A stretch of 64,000 nt of DNA from Candidatus Intricatilinea gracilis (GCA_016702605.1 JADJDQ010000021.1:310001-374000); one strand, 5' to 3'. Counted from the first letter of the stretch, positions 28,027 to 37,987 are shown. Notes: generated from the letters alone by a model not told the origin. Program-made: numbers and translations.

Positions 28027-29106
28027 ATGAACGCTGACGCCATGCCGGCGGCAGCCTCGGCCGCGTTGCCCCGCGCGAGCGTTTCCAGCTTTCCCACCGT
28101 CGCCGAGTTGCAGTCGGCGCTCGGTGGCGAGCTGCTGGGCCGCGCCGACCTGACCATCGAACGCATCGCACCGCTGGAAAGCGCCGATGCAGCGTCCATC
28201 GGGTTTGTCGCCAACGTGCGTTACCGCAGTGCGCTGGCCGCCAGCCCGGCCGCTTGTGTCATCGTCGGCCCGGCGCTGCGCGACGACGTGCTCGGCCGCG
28301 TGTCGGCCATCGTCACCCCCGACCCCTACCTCTACTTCGCCCGCCTCACACAGTGGTGGGCTGCACGCACCGCCACGCCGCGCGCCACTGGTGTACACGC
28401 CAGCGCCGTGGTGGCTGAGGATGTGAGCCTGGCACCCGATGCCAGCGTCGGCCCGATGGCCGTGATCGAGCCCGGCGCGGTGATCGGCGCCGGTGCCGTC
28501 ATCGGTGCGCAATGTTTCGTCGGCGCCGGAGTGGTGATCGGTGCCGGCACACGCCTCGCACCACGCGTCACGCTGATGCACGGCACACGTCTGGGCGCGC
28601 GCTGCATCGTGCACAGCGGTGTGGTGATCGGTGCCGACGGCTTCGGCTTTGCACCCACCCAAGGCCGCTGGGAAAAGATCGAACAACTCGGTGGCGTGAG
28701 GGTGGGTGACGACGTCGAGATCGGCGCCAACACCTGCATCGACCGCGGCGCACTCGACGACACCGTGATCGGCCATGGTGTGAAGCTCGACAACCTCATC
28801 CAGGTCGGCCACAACGTGCACATCGGCGACCACAGCGCCATGGCGGGTTGTGTCGGCATCGCCGGCAGTGCACACATCGGCCAGGGTTGCACGGTGGGCG
28901 GCGGTGCCATCGTGCTGGGCCATCTCGAACTGGCCGACGGCGTCCACATCTCGGCTGCCAGCGTCGTGATGCGCTCGATCCGCCAGCCCGGTCAGTACAG
29001 CGGCGTGTTTCCGCTCGATGACAATGCCTCGTGGGAAAAGAACGCCGCCACCCTGCGCCAGCTGCACACGCTGCGCGACCGCATCCGTGCCCTAGAAAAG
29101 AAGTGA
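28027..29106 (+). CDS. lpxD: UDP-3-O-(3-hydroxyacyl)glucosamine N-acyltransferase LpxD
   Basis: LpxD adds the second hydroxyacyl chain to the lipid A precursor. The 359-residue product has an N-terminal uridine-binding domain (about 20-105), followed by a left-handed beta-helix of hexapeptide repeats (VIGAGAVIGAQCFVGAGVVI and onward). The catalytic-region segment LIQVGHNVHIGDHSAMAG is present. A C-terminal helix (LRQLHTLRDRIRALEKK) closes the trimer. The N-terminus has about 18 Ala-rich residues before conserved sequence, so an internal start is possible. fabZ follows after ten bases. Confidence 0.96.
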   Translation: MNADAMPAAASAALPRASVSSFPTVAELQSALGGELLGRADLTIERIAPLESADAASIGFVANVRYRSALAASPAACVIVGPALRDDVLGRVSAIVTPDPYLYFARLTQWWAARTATPRATGVHASAVVAEDVSLAPDASVGPMAVIEPGAVIGAGAVIGAQCFVGAGVVIGAGTRLAPRVTLMHGTRLGARCIVHSGVVIGADGFGFAPTQGRWEKIEQLGGVRVGDDVEIGANTCIDRGALDDTVIGHGVKLDNLIQVGHNVHIGDHSAMAGCVGIAGSAHIGQGCTVGGGAIVLGHLELADGVHISAASVVMRSIRQPGQYSGVFPLDDNASWEKNAATLRQLHTLRDRIRALEKK

Positions 29107-29116
29107 AGAGTCGACC

Positions 29117-29569
29117 ATGACCGTTCCCGCGCTAGACATCCACAAGATCCTCAAGAAGCTGCCGCATCGTTACCCCATCCTGCTGGTGGACCGGGTGCTC
29201 GAGATCGAGAAGGACAAGCGCATCAAGGCGCTCAAGAACGTCAGCATCAACGAGCCGTTCTTCATGGGCCACTTTCCGCATCGTCCGGTGATGCCGGGCG
29301 TGCTGATGCTCGAAGCACTGGCGCAGACCGCCGCGTTGCTGTCGTTCGAGTCGTCGGGTGAAGACCTGGACGACAACACGGTGGTGTATTTCGTCGGCAT
29401 CGACGGTGCACGTTTCAAGCGGGTGGTCGAGCCGGGCGACCAGCTCATCCTCGAAGCAGCCATCGACCGCGCCCGCGGCGGCATCTTCAAGTACAAGGTG
29501 CGCGCCAGCGTCGACGGTGAAACCGCCGTCGAGGCCGAGCTCATGTGCACCATGCGCAAGATCACCTGA
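29117..29569 (+). CDS. fabZ: 3-hydroxyacyl-ACP dehydratase FabZ
   Basis: FabZ dehydrates 3-hydroxyacyl-ACP in fatty acid elongation and competes with lipid A synthesis for 3-hydroxymyristoyl-ACP. The 150-residue hot-dog-fold protein has the catalytic pair: His52 in FFMGHFPHRPVMPGV and Glu66 in LMLEALAQ. The start region IHKILKKLPHRYPILLVDRV is typical. Its place between lpxD and lpxA is the conserved order and fits the shared substrate. Confidence 0.98.
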   Translation: MTVPALDIHKILKKLPHRYPILLVDRVLEIEKDKRIKALKNVSINEPFFMGHFPHRPVMPGVLMLEALAQTAALLSFESSGEDLDDNTVVYFVGIDGARFKRVVEPGDQLILEAAIDRARGGIFKYKVRASVDGETAVEAELMCTMRKIT

Positions 29570-29584
29570 GGTCGACCCAGGTCC

Positions 29585-30385
29585 ATGGCGCAGATCCATT
29601 CCACCGCAATCGTCGACCCGGCGGCCGAGCTTGACCCGACGGTGCAGGTCGGGCCCTACGCGGTCATCGGGCCGCAGGTGCGTATCGGCGCCGGCACGAA
29701 GATCGGCGCGCATTGCGTGATCGAGGGGCGCACCACCATCGGTGTCGACAACCACTTCTTCCAGTTCAGCTCGATCGGTGCGATGCCGCAGGACATGGCG
29801 CACAAGGGCGAGGTCACCGAACTGGTGATCGGCGACCGCAACACCGTGCGCGAGTTCTGTACCTTCAACACCGGCACGTTCAAGGAAGACGGCGTCACGC
29901 GTGTCGGCAGCGACAACTGGATCATGGCCTACGTGCACCTGGCCCACGACGTGCGCCTGGGCAACCACTGCGTGCTGGCCAACAACGCCACCCTGGCGGG
30001 CCATGTACACGTGGGTGACTGGGCCACCATCGGCGGGCTGAGCGGCATCCATCAGTTCTGTCACGTCGGCGCCCACGCCATGATCGGCTTCCAGGGCCAT
30101 GTGGCGCAGGATGTGCCGCCCTACATGACGGTGGATGGCAACCCGCTGGCCGTGCGCGCCGTCAACATCACCGGCCTGCGCCGGCGTGGCTACAGCAACG
30201 ACCGTATCGGTGTGATCCGTCAGCTGCACAAGCTGCTGTACCGCGATTCACTCACGCTCGAACAGGCCGTCGCAGCAATGACCACGCTGCGCGCCGAGCC
30301 GGCCATGGCGGGCGGTGAGAGTGACGCCGACATCGGCTTGATGCTCGACTTCATCACCTCGGCCACCCGCGGCCTGGTGCGCTGA
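29585..30385 (+). CDS. lpxA: UDP-N-acetylglucosamine acyltransferase LpxA
   Basis: LpxA performs the first step of lipid A synthesis, O-acylating UDP-GlcNAc. The 266-residue product is a hexapeptide-repeat beta-helix (IHSTAIVDPAAELDPTVQVG, then VIGPQVRIGAGTKIGAHCVI). It has the catalytic His region VHLAHDVRLGNHCVLANNA and the HVGAHAMIGFQGHVAQD loop, plus a C-terminal helical domain (RRRGYSNDRIGVIRQLHKLL). Fifteen bases separate it from fabZ. Confidence 0.97.
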   Translation: MAQIHSTAIVDPAAELDPTVQVGPYAVIGPQVRIGAGTKIGAHCVIEGRTTIGVDNHFFQFSSIGAMPQDMAHKGEVTELVIGDRNTVREFCTFNTGTFKEDGVTRVGSDNWIMAYVHLAHDVRLGNHCVLANNATLAGHVHVGDWATIGGLSGIHQFCHVGAHAMIGFQGHVAQDVPPYMTVDGNPLAVRAVNITGLRRRGYSNDRIGVIRQLHKLLYRDSLTLEQAVAAMTTLRAEPAMAGGESDADIGLMLDFITSATRGLVR

Positions 30386-30435
30386 ACCGGCGCTCGTCGC
30401 CGCGCCGCGCACCCGCTGACTTCCCGGTCCACCGC

Positions 30436-31776
30436 ATGAACAGCGCCGCCGCCCAGCCCACTGGCGGCGCGTCGCCAGTTGCGTCGTCTGCGGCGTCGCC
30501 ACCAGGCACTGCACCAACACCCGAGTCCGACTTGCTGGCGGTAACGGCAGCCGTCGGTCAACGAACCGGGCCGCGCCTGGCCATGGTGGCCGGTGAAGCG
30601 TCGGGTGACCTGCTCGCCACGCTGCTGCTCGGCGGCCTCAAGGCACGCTGGCCGGGGCTGACGGCGCAAGGCATCGGCGGCCCGAAGATGATCAGCCTGG
30701 GCTTTGACGCCTGGTGGCCGCAGGACCGCCTGGCTGTCTTCGGGTATGTCGACGCGCTGCGCCATTACCGCGAGATCTCGGGCATCCGCACTCAGCTGGC
30801 CGAACGCCTGCTGACGAACAAGCCCGAGCTCTTCATCGGTGTCGATGCACCCGACTTCAACCTCGGCCTCGAAGAACGCCTCAAATCCGCCGGTGTGCCG
30901 ACGGTGCATTTCGTCAGCCCGTCGATCTGGGCCTGGCGCGGCGGGCGGCTGGACAAGATCCGCCGCTCGGCTGATCACGTCTTGTGCCTGTTCCCGTTCG
31001 AGCCGGCGATCTACGAAAAGGCCGGCATCGCCGCCACCTACGTGGGCCATCCGCTGGCCGACCACATCCCGCTCGACGTGCCCCGCGCCGCAGCGCGCGC
31101 GCAGCTGGGCCTGGCCGATGACGTCAGTGTCATCGCCTTGCTGCCGGGCAGCCGGCGCAGCGAGATCAATTACATTGCCGCGCCGCTGCTGCAGGCTGCC
31201 GCGCTGCTGGCGCGTGAACGGCCGGCGCTGCGTTTCGTTCTGCCGGTAGCGCCGGGCCTGCGCGCCTTGCTCGATCCGCTGATCGCGGCACACGCGCCAG
31301 GTCTGCCGCTGACCTTGCTCGACGGCCAGTCACACACCGCCCTGGCCGCCTGCGACCTGACGCTTATCGCCAGCGGCACGGCAACGCTCGAAGCGGCGCT
31401 GTTCAAGCGCCCGATGGTGATCGTCTACAAGCTCAGCCCCATCAGCTGGTGGCTGATGAAACGCCTGTCGTACCAGCCCTGGGTGGGGCTGCCCAACATC
31501 CTGCTCAACCGCATGAATCACAACGACGGTGAACTGCGAGTCATCGCCAAGGGTGAACGACGCACGCCTGGCGGCACGGGTGGTGACTTCATCGTGCCCG
31601 AGCTGATCCAGGACGCCGCCACACCCGCCGCCATCGCCGACCAGGCACGTGCCTGGCTGGACGATTCCGCCCGATGCCTTCGTGTGAGTGCCCGCTTCGC
31701 CGACCTGCACCAGCGCCTGCGCCAGAACACCGCGCAACGCGCCAGCGACGCCATCGCCTTGCTGCTGGGGCGTTGA
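30436..31776 (+). CDS. lpxB: Lipid-A-disaccharide synthase LpxB
   Basis: LpxB condenses two lipid A precursor sugars into the disaccharide. The 446-residue glycosyltransferase (GT19) shows MVAGEASGDLLATLLL, then VDAPDFNLGLEERLK, FVSPSIWAWR, YVGHPLADHIPL, LLPGSRRSEI and ASGTATLEAALFKRPMVI. About 48 Ala/Pro/Ser-rich residues precede the usual N-terminus, so either this protein has an unstructured leader or the true start is internal, such as the ATG just before VAGEASGD. lpxB ends one base before rnhB. Confidence 0.95.
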   Translation: MNSAAAQPTGGASPVASSAASPPGTAPTPESDLLAVTAAVGQRTGPRLAMVAGEASGDLLATLLLGGLKARWPGLTAQGIGGPKMISLGFDAWWPQDRLAVFGYVDALRHYREISGIRTQLAERLLTNKPELFIGVDAPDFNLGLEERLKSAGVPTVHFVSPSIWAWRGGRLDKIRRSADHVLCLFPFEPAIYEKAGIAATYVGHPLADHIPLDVPRAAARAQLGLADDVSVIALLPGSRRSEINYIAAPLLQAAALLARERPALRFVLPVAPGLRALLDPLIAAHAPGLPLTLLDGQSHTALAACDLTLIASGTATLEAALFKRPMVIVYKLSPISWWLMKRLSYQPWVGLPNILLNRMNHNDGELRVIAKGERRTPGGTGGDFIVPELIQDAATPAAIADQARAWLDDSARCLRVSARFADLHQRLRQNTAQRASDAIALLLGR

Positions 31777-31777
31777 G

Positions 31778-32482
31778 ATGACGCCGCCGCGATCGCCTGC
31801 CAAACAATCGCCGCAGCAGATGGCGCTCGGCTTCGAACGTATCGGCCTGGTGGCCGGTGTCGACGAAGCCGGCCGTGGCCCACTGGCCGGGCCGGTGGTG
31901 GCGGCGGCCGTCATCCTCGACGAGCTGCAACCCATCGCCGGGCTGGACGACTCCAAGAAGCTCAGCCCGAAACGCCGCGAGGCCTTGTACGAGCAGATCC
32001 GTGGCCGCGCGCTGGCCTGCTGCATCGCGCAGGCGAGTGTGGAAGAGATCGACCGCCTCAACATCCTGCACGCCACCCTGCTGGCCATGAAACGTGCGGT
32101 CGAGGGCCTGCGCCTGAAACCCGCGCGCGTGCTGGTCGACGGCAACCGCGTGCCGGTGCTGCGTATCCCGGCCGAAGCCATCGTGGGGGGTGATGCCAAG
32201 GTGCAGGCCATCAGCGCCGCATCCATCCTGGCCAAGGTGTACCGCGATCGCCTCTGCCTGCAACTGCACGAGGCCTGGCCGCATTACGCCTTCGACGTGC
32301 ACAAGGGTTACCCGACGGCCATGCATCTGGCGGCACTGGCGCAGCACGGCCCGTGCCCCGAACATCGGCGCAGTTACGCGCCGGTGCGGCTGGCCGAACT
32401 GGGCGTCTTGCCCGGCAGCGCGCGGGCCTTGCGCACCGCTCTCGAACACGTCGACCCACCCGTCGACCATCCCGCGCCATGA
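31778..32482 (+). CDS. rnhB: Ribonuclease HII
   Basis: RNase HII removes ribonucleotides and RNA from RNA-DNA hybrids. The 234-residue product has the catalytic acidic residues in GVDEAGRGPLAGPV (Asp29, Glu30), the Asp of GLDDSKKLSPKRRE and the Asp of LVDGNRVPVL, and the VQAISAASILAKVYRDR and HKGYPTAMHLAAL motifs. ATG 31778 lies one base after the lpxB stop. The end overlaps the next gene as ATGA, so coupling is expected in both directions. Confidence 0.96.
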   Translation: MTPPRSPAKQSPQQMALGFERIGLVAGVDEAGRGPLAGPVVAAAVILDELQPIAGLDDSKKLSPKRREALYEQIRGRALACCIAQASVEEIDRLNILHATLLAMKRAVEGLRLKPARVLVDGNRVPVLRIPAEAIVGGDAKVQAISAASILAKVYRDRLCLQLHEAWPHYAFDVHKGYPTAMHLAALAQHGPCPEHRRSYAPVRLAELGVLPGSARALRTALEHVDPPVDHPAP

Positions 32483-33300
32483 AGGAACCCCGTCTCGTCA
32501 GCTCGCGCAGCCATGTGCTGGTCAAGCAGTTGCACCGGCAGGCCAACGACCCCGGCGCCTACCGCAAGCTAGGCAGCGTCTGGCTCGAAGGTGACCACTT
32601 GTGCAAGGCGCTGCTGGCGCGGGGTGGTGTGCCGCAACTCGCGGTGATCGCCGAAAGCGCCTGGCAACAGCAGGTGGACCTGCGTGCGCTGGCGCTGCAG
32701 GCGCACGAGGTGGTGATGCTCGACGATCACCTGCTCGGCGAGGTGAGTTCACTCGAGACGCCCGCACGTATCGGATTTCTGATGGCGCTGCCCGAGGTAG
32801 TGGCCTCGCCGGTCGCCACGCTCGACACCGTCGTGCTCGACCGTCTGCAGGATCCGGGCAACGTCGGCACCGTGTTGCGCAGCGCCGCGGCGCTGGGTGT
32901 GAAACAGGTGCTGGCGCTCAAGGGCAGCGCGGCGCTGTGGTCGCCCAAGGTGTTGCGTGCCGGCATGGGCGCGCACTTTGCGCTGAACCTGCACGAGGGT
33001 GTGGCGCCCGAGGTGCTGGATGACCTCGTGTCGCGCGGCCTGGCCCTGGTGGCCACCAGCTCGCACACCCGCGACGAACTGCACCGCGTCACCCTGCCGT
33101 CACCTTGTGCCTGGTTGCTGGGCCATGAAGGGCAGGGCGTGGATGCAGCGCTGCTGGCGCGCTGCAATCTCAGCGTGCGCATCCCGCAGCCGGGTGGTGA
33201 GGAGTCGCTCAACGTGGCGGCCGCCGCCGCGATCTGTTTTTACGAGACGGCTCGTCAGCGCCTGATGGCGTCCGGTGCCGCTGGGTCGTCCGTGTCATGA
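32479..33300 (+). CDS. SpoU/TrmH-family RNA 2'-O-methyltransferase
   Basis: This SPOUT-class methyltransferase would use S-adenosylmethionine to methylate a ribose 2'-OH in rRNA or tRNA. All three family motifs are visible: QDPGNVGTVLRSAAALG (motif 1), WLLGHEGQGV (motif 2) and IPQPGGEESLNVAAAAAI (motif 3). An N-terminal substrate-binding domain precedes them (RKLGSVWLEGDHLCKALLA). The 273-residue length suits RlmB/TsnR-like proteins, but the exact target base cannot be assigned. ATG 32479 overlaps the rnhB stop (ATGA). Confidence 0.88.
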   Translation: MKEPRLVSSRSHVLVKQLHRQANDPGAYRKLGSVWLEGDHLCKALLARGGVPQLAVIAESAWQQQVDLRALALQAHEVVMLDDHLLGEVSSLETPARIGFLMALPEVVASPVATLDTVVLDRLQDPGNVGTVLRSAAALGVKQVLALKGSAALWSPKVLRAGMGAHFALNLHEGVAPEVLDDLVSRGLALVATSSHTRDELHRVTLPSPCAWLLGHEGQGVDAALLARCNLSVRIPQPGGEESLNVAAAAAICFYETARQRLMASGAAGSSVS

Positions 33301-33436
33301 GCCCCGCCCGCAGCTGTTGTTTGCCGCTAGGCGAAACAGGCCACAAGACCGAGGGCGCATCCGGGCAGGCCGCCCGTCCGCCCTCAGGCGCTTCGTCCTG
33401 CTTGGCGGCCCGGCCAGCAAACACCCAGGGGTATCA

Positions 33437-36400
33437 GTGACGAATCACGAGTCAGCGCAACCGGGCGCTGCGCCGGCGCCTGCCGAGCCGTCACGTGTGG
33501 CCGCGCCGCGCATCGACTGGCTCGACGATTTCGAGCGCCAGCTGCTGCACCTGCTGGCGCTGGGCGCTGTGCCTCGGCCGCGCAGCTGGCTGCAGCAACT
33601 GGCGTCGGCCTTTGACTTGCGCAACCGCGCGGGCCGCCGTGCCAGCCCTGACGAAGTGCGCGAGGCACTCGCCACCTTGTCGGCCACCGGGTGGATCGCC
33701 GAGTCGACGCTGCGCCAGCAGACCTACTTGCAGATCGCCCCGGCGCGTTGGGCAGCGGTTTACGGCGACCTGCTCGACAGCCATCCGCCGCAGGCGCTGC
33801 GCGAAGTCTTGTGGGCCGAGAACAGTCGTGTGCCGGACTACGGCCAGGGCATCCGGCCGAGCCGTTTCACCAATCCCGACTCGGCCATCGCGAATGTGCG
33901 TCTGGAGCTGTACGCCGGTGCCGACCCGGCGCTGATCGCGCGCCTGCGCCGTTCGGTCGGCTGGGATCCGGACTGGGAGTCGATCTGGCAGCGCGCCTTG
34001 TTCGACGTGGTCGAGCCAACGCTGTTCCCCCGCCTGCATGCCGACGTCCAGGCCCAGGTGCTGTCGGCCGACCTGGCGCAGCTGTGCCTGCGCTGGCAGC
34101 CGTCCACGGGCTTCGACGCCGCTACGTTGCTCACGACCACGCTGCAGTGGCTGGAGGCCTACAGCGAGACGGAGGCCAGCCAGCCGGTGCAGGGTGATGA
34201 CGCGTCGGACGATGACGCGCCCGATCAGGCCATGCTGCTGATCAGCCTGCTGGCCGAGGCGCTGCTGCTGTGTGGCCGACCGGTCGAGCTCGAAGCCTGC
34301 CTGGACGCCCTGCGCCGCGAAGGTGGCGGGCTTGCCCTGCAGGCGCGCCTGCTGGAAGCGGTCGATGCTGGCTACGCCGGCCGCTGGACCGAAGCCCAGC
34401 AGGGCTTCGACGCCGTGCTGCCCGATCTGCGCAAGCTCACCGGCCAGAAGAAGGGCCTGCTGGTGCCACTGCTGGCCACGCCCTATGTGTTGTCGCTGCT
34501 GGCGCAAGGAGGGGTGGCGCGGCTGCAGCAGGCGCTCAAGTTCTGTCTGACCGAAAGCGGTAAACGCAGCGCCGACACCGACACACCCTGGGGCGTGATG
34601 GCGCTGGCCATCCAGATGCGTCTGGGCGACGTGCCGCGCGACCCCAAGCTGCTGCGGCCAGTGAGCCGTGCGCCACATGCCTATCCGCTGGACTGGTGGG
34701 TCTGGCTCATGCGCGCCTGGCTGCTCGAACGCGACGATGCCGAGCAGCCTGCGCTGCAACTGCGCCCGGTCGATGAGCTGGCCTACGCCGCGCTGCGCGA
34801 GGCCCTGAGCAACGCGGGCCTGCTGCGTCCGCTGGCCCAACTGGACGCGGCACATGCCGTGTTGCACCAGAAGGCGCCAGACATCCCGTTCTTCGTGCCG
34901 CCGCCGCAGGACGGCTGGCAGCTCGCCCTGGCTGCGCTGGCCGCTATCGGCAGTGGCGAGATCGATGCACCCGCCGCCGCCACGGCCAAGAGTGAGTCCC
35001 GCCTGTGGTGGGTGCTCGACATCGACGACCAGGGTGTTGCCCGCTCCCTCGAACCCTGGGAACAAAAACTCGGCGTGCGCGGTTGGGGCCGGCCCAAGGA
35101 AGTGCCGCTGTCGCGCCTGGCCAAGGCCGACGGCCTGGCGCCGGCAGACGCCGCCGTGGCGCGTTGCATCCGCCTGGTGCCGGCAGAACGCCAGCACCGC
35201 ATCGACCTGGCCGCCGCGTTGCAGGCGCTGGTCGGCCATGCTCGGCTGGCTTTTGTCGACGCGCCGGAACTGGCCGTGACTCTGGTCGAAGCCACGCCCG
35301 AGCTGGAGGTGGTCGAACACGGCGACGACCTGCTGGTGCGGCTCAATCCGCCGCCAGTGGTCGACGACCCGGCCGAGGCCCTGGCGCAGGACAGCGGCCC
35401 CTACGCCTACTACCGCCCACAGCCCTCCGCAGCCGAACTCAAGGAGCGCGAGGCGCTGCGCAGCCTGCGGGTCTTGCGCGACGAGCCACAACGCGCGCGC
35501 CTGCTGCGCTACAGCCCGGCGCAGAAACGTGTGGCCAAGCTGGTCGGCCTGGGGCTGACGGTGCCGCGCGCTGCTGCCGGCCAGCTGCAGAAAGTGCTCG
35601 CTGGCCTGGGTTCACATTTCCAGATCCAGGGCGACGAGCTGCAGGCCAGCCGCGAGGTGCCGACCGACCCGCGCCTGCGCGCCGAACTCACGCCCGACAC
35701 CTCGCTGGGCCTGGGCGGCCTGATGTTGCGCCTGGTCGTGGCGCCGCTGGGGGCTGAGGGGCCGCGGCTGGCGCCGGGCGCCGGGCGGCCACGCCTGATC
35801 GCCACCGTGGCCGGCGAGACGCTGGGCGCACAACGCGATCTGGCCGCCGAGCTCAGCCACCTGGACACGGTGATCGAGGCCTGCCCCATGCTCGGCGCCT
35901 TGCCACCGGCGCGTCACCCCGGGCAGATCGTGCCGGCGTTGTGGACCATCGAATCACCCGACGCGGCGTTGGCGCTGGTCGAACGCCTGCACAGCCTGAA
36001 CGCGGTGATGGCGCTGGACTGGCCCAAGGGCAAGGCCATCCGTGTCGAATCGGCCGGCATTGCGCAGCTGACGGTGCAGGTGCACTCGGGCACCGAATGG
36101 CTGGCGCTCGACGGTGGTGTGAACGTCGACGAACAACTCGTCACCACACTCAGCAAGCTGCTGGACTGGGCCTCGGCGAGCAAGAGCCGCTTCATGCCGC
36201 TGGGTGAGGGGCGTTACCTGGTCTTGACGGAAGAACTACGCGCGCGCCTGGACGATCTGGCCGCCGTGGGTGAAGCACCTCGCGCAGGTGCGAAGACCAA
36301 GGCGGGTGACGACGAGCTGGGTGTGGGCAACCCGGGCGAAGGCCGCTGGGGCGGGACTGGTGCGCTGCGTCTGCCGGCCGTGGCGGCAGGTTGGTTGTCG

Positions 36401-37924
36401 GCCACGCTGGACGGCGCGGCGCTGTCCACCGACGGCGCCTACCGCGACCGCGTCGAGACGCTGGTGCGCGCACAACACTGGCAGCCGCGCCTGCCCGGCA
36501 CGCTGCAAGCCGAACTGCGGCCGTATCAGCTGGAAGGTTATCAATGGGCCATGCGCCTGGCCGAAGCCGGACTTGGCGCTGTGCTGGCCGACGACATGGG
36601 CCTGGGCAAGACGCTGCAGGCCATCGCCGTGATGCTCGAACGCGCGGCCGGCGGCGCCGCGCTGGTGGTGGCGCCCACCTCGCTGATCGGCAACTGGGCG
36701 GCCGAGCTGCGGCGTTTTGCGCCGTCACTCGAAGTCCACGTATTTGCCGAAGGTGACCGCGACGCCTTGATCGAGCAGGCGGGTGCGGCCGAGGTGGTGC
36801 TCATCAGCTACCAGCTGCAATTGCTGCACAGCGAGGCGCTCACCGCGCGGCGCTGGCACACCCTTGTGCTCGACGAAGCGCAGGCGATCAAGAACGCCGC
36901 GGCCAAACGCAGCCAGGCGGCCTTCGAGCTGCAGGCCGACTTCAGGCTGGCGCTGTCGGGCACACCCATCGAGAACCGGCTGGCCGAGCTGTGGGCCATC
37001 ATGCGGGTGTGCAACCCGGGGCTGCTGGGCACCCCGGCGCAGTTCAACGCACGTTTTGCCGGGCCGATCGAACGGGATCGCCAGACCGGGCCGCGCCGCA
37101 CGCTGCGCCGGCTCATCGCGCCCTTCGTGCTGCGTCGAACCAAGGCCCAGGTGCTCGACGACCTGCCGCCGCGCACCGAACTGCTGCTGCGGGTGCAGGG
37201 CAATGAGACCGAGTTGGCGCACTATGAAGCGCTGCGCCGCCAGGCGGTGGTGGAGGCACACGAGGCCTTGTCGGGCGCGGTGAGTGCACAGGCGCACTTC
37301 AACATCCTGGCCCAGCTGACCAAGCTCAGGCGTGCGGCGTGTGATCCGCGCCTGGTCACGCCTGACCTGAAACAACCCGGCGCCAAGGTCACGGCCTTTG
37401 CCGAACTGGCTGCCGAACTCGTCGCCAACGGCCACAAGGCGCTGGTGTTCAGCCAGTTCGTCGACTTCCTGACGCTGTTGCGCGAGCCACTCGACGCGGC
37501 CGGCATCGCGTATCAATACCTCGACGGCAGCACGCCTGGGCCGGAGCGCAGCCGGCGCGTTGCGGCTTTCCAGGCGGGCGAGGGCGAACTGTTTCTCATC
37601 AGCCTGAAGGCCGGTGGCTTCGGCCTGAACCTCACCGTGGCCGACTACGTGGTGATCGCCGATCCCTGGTGGAATCCGGCCGCTGAAGATCAGGCCAGCG
37701 GGCGCGCCCACCGCATCGGCCAGTTGCGCCCGGTGACGGTCTACCGGCTGGTCAACACCGGCACGCTGGAAGAACGCATCGTCGCCCTGCACGAGAGCAA
37801 GCGCGAACTGGCCGACAGCGTGCTCGAAGCGGACGGCGACGCCGAGGCTCTGGGCCCGCTCAAGGCCGACGAGTTGATGGCGTTGATGTTGCCGCCTCGC
37901 ATGAAGGCCGATGGCGTTTCATGA
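33437..37924 (+). CDS. Very large SNF2-family DNA-dependent ATPase
   Basis: The C-terminal third is a complete SNF2 motor. It has Walker A DDMGLGKT (residues 1052-1059), DEAQ (1146-1149), SGTPIENRLAELW, FVLRRTKAQVLDDLPPRTE, a second RecA lobe with LVFSQFVDFLTLL, and ADPWWNPAAEDQASGRAHRI. Such motors translocate on DNA or remodel nucleoprotein. The first ~1,000 residues have no motif I recognise beyond helical, Leu/Ala-rich stretches and an acidic segment (GDDASDDDAPDQ); part may be an SNF2-associated accessory domain. GTG 33437 is chosen for AGGGG six bases upstream; a longer in-frame start at 33275 would overlap the previous gene. The product is about 1,495 residues. Flanking genes are housekeeping, so no defence-island context is evident. 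Confidence 0.88.
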   Translation: MTNHESAQPGAAPAPAEPSRVAAPRIDWLDDFERQLLHLLALGAVPRPRSWLQQLASAFDLRNRAGRRASPDEVREALATLSATGWIAESTLRQQTYLQIAPARWAAVYGDLLDSHPPQALREVLWAENSRVPDYGQGIRPSRFTNPDSAIANVRLELYAGADPALIARLRRSVGWDPDWESIWQRALFDVVEPTLFPRLHADVQAQVLSADLAQLCLRWQPSTGFDAATLLTTTLQWLEAYSETEASQPVQGDDASDDDAPDQAMLLISLLAEALLLCGRPVELEACLDALRREGGGLALQARLLEAVDAGYAGRWTEAQQGFDAVLPDLRKLTGQKKGLLVPLLATPYVLSLLAQGGVARLQQALKFCLTESGKRSADTDTPWGVMALAIQMRLGDVPRDPKLLRPVSRAPHAYPLDWWVWLMRAWLLERDDAEQPALQLRPVDELAYAALREALSNAGLLRPLAQLDAAHAVLHQKAPDIPFFVPPPQDGWQLALAALAAIGSGEIDAPAAATAKSESRLWWVLDIDDQGVARSLEPWEQKLGVRGWGRPKEVPLSRLAKADGLAPADAAVARCIRLVPAERQHRIDLAAALQALVGHARLAFVDAPELAVTLVEATPELEVVEHGDDLLVRLNPPPVVDDPAEALAQDSGPYAYYRPQPSAAELKEREALRSLRVLRDEPQRARLLRYSPAQKRVAKLVGLGLTVPRAAAGQLQKVLAGLGSHFQIQGDELQASREVPTDPRLRAELTPDTSLGLGGLMLRLVVAPLGAEGPRLAPGAGRPRLIATVAGETLGAQRDLAAELSHLDTVIEACPMLGALPPARHPGQIVPALWTIESPDAALALVERLHSLNAVMALDWPKGKAIRVESAGIAQLTVQVHSGTEWLALDGGVNVDEQLVTTLSKLLDWASASKSRFMPLGEGRYLVLTEELRARLDDLAAVGEAPRAGAKTKAGDDELGVGNPGEGRWGGTGALRLPAVAAGWLSATLDGAALSTDGAYRDRVETLVRAQHWQPRLPGTLQAELRPYQLEGYQWAMRLAEAGLGAVLADDMGLGKTLQAIAVMLERAAGGAALVVAPTSLIGNWAAELRRFAPSLEVHVFAEGDRDALIEQAGAAEVVLISYQLQLLHSEALTARRWHTLVLDEAQAIKNAAAKRSQAAFELQADFRLALSGTPIENRLAELWAIMRVCNPGLLGTPAQFNARFAGPIERDRQTGPRRTLRRLIAPFVLRRTKAQVLDDLPPRTELLLRVQGNETELAHYEALRRQAVVEAHEALSGAVSAQAHFNILAQLTKLRRAACDPRLVTPDLKQPGAKVTAFAELAAELVANGHKALVFSQFVDFLTLLREPLDAAGIAYQYLDGSTPGPERSRRVAAFQAGEGELFLISLKAGGFGLNLTVADYVVIADPWWNPAAEDQASGRAHRIGQLRPVTVYRLVNTGTLEERIVALHESKRELADSVLEADGDAEALGPLKADELMALMLPPRMKADGVS

Positions 37925-37987
37925 GCGACCTCGGGCGACTCGAGCAGGCGTGAGATCGGGTTACGCACCAGGCGTACTCGAGCCTGT

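Noticed and set aside
33437..37924. SNF2 protein as part of a phage-defence island
   Set aside because: Flanking genes are an rRNA methyltransferase/rnhB row and ppsR/ppsA; no methylase, nuclease or other defence gene is adjacent.
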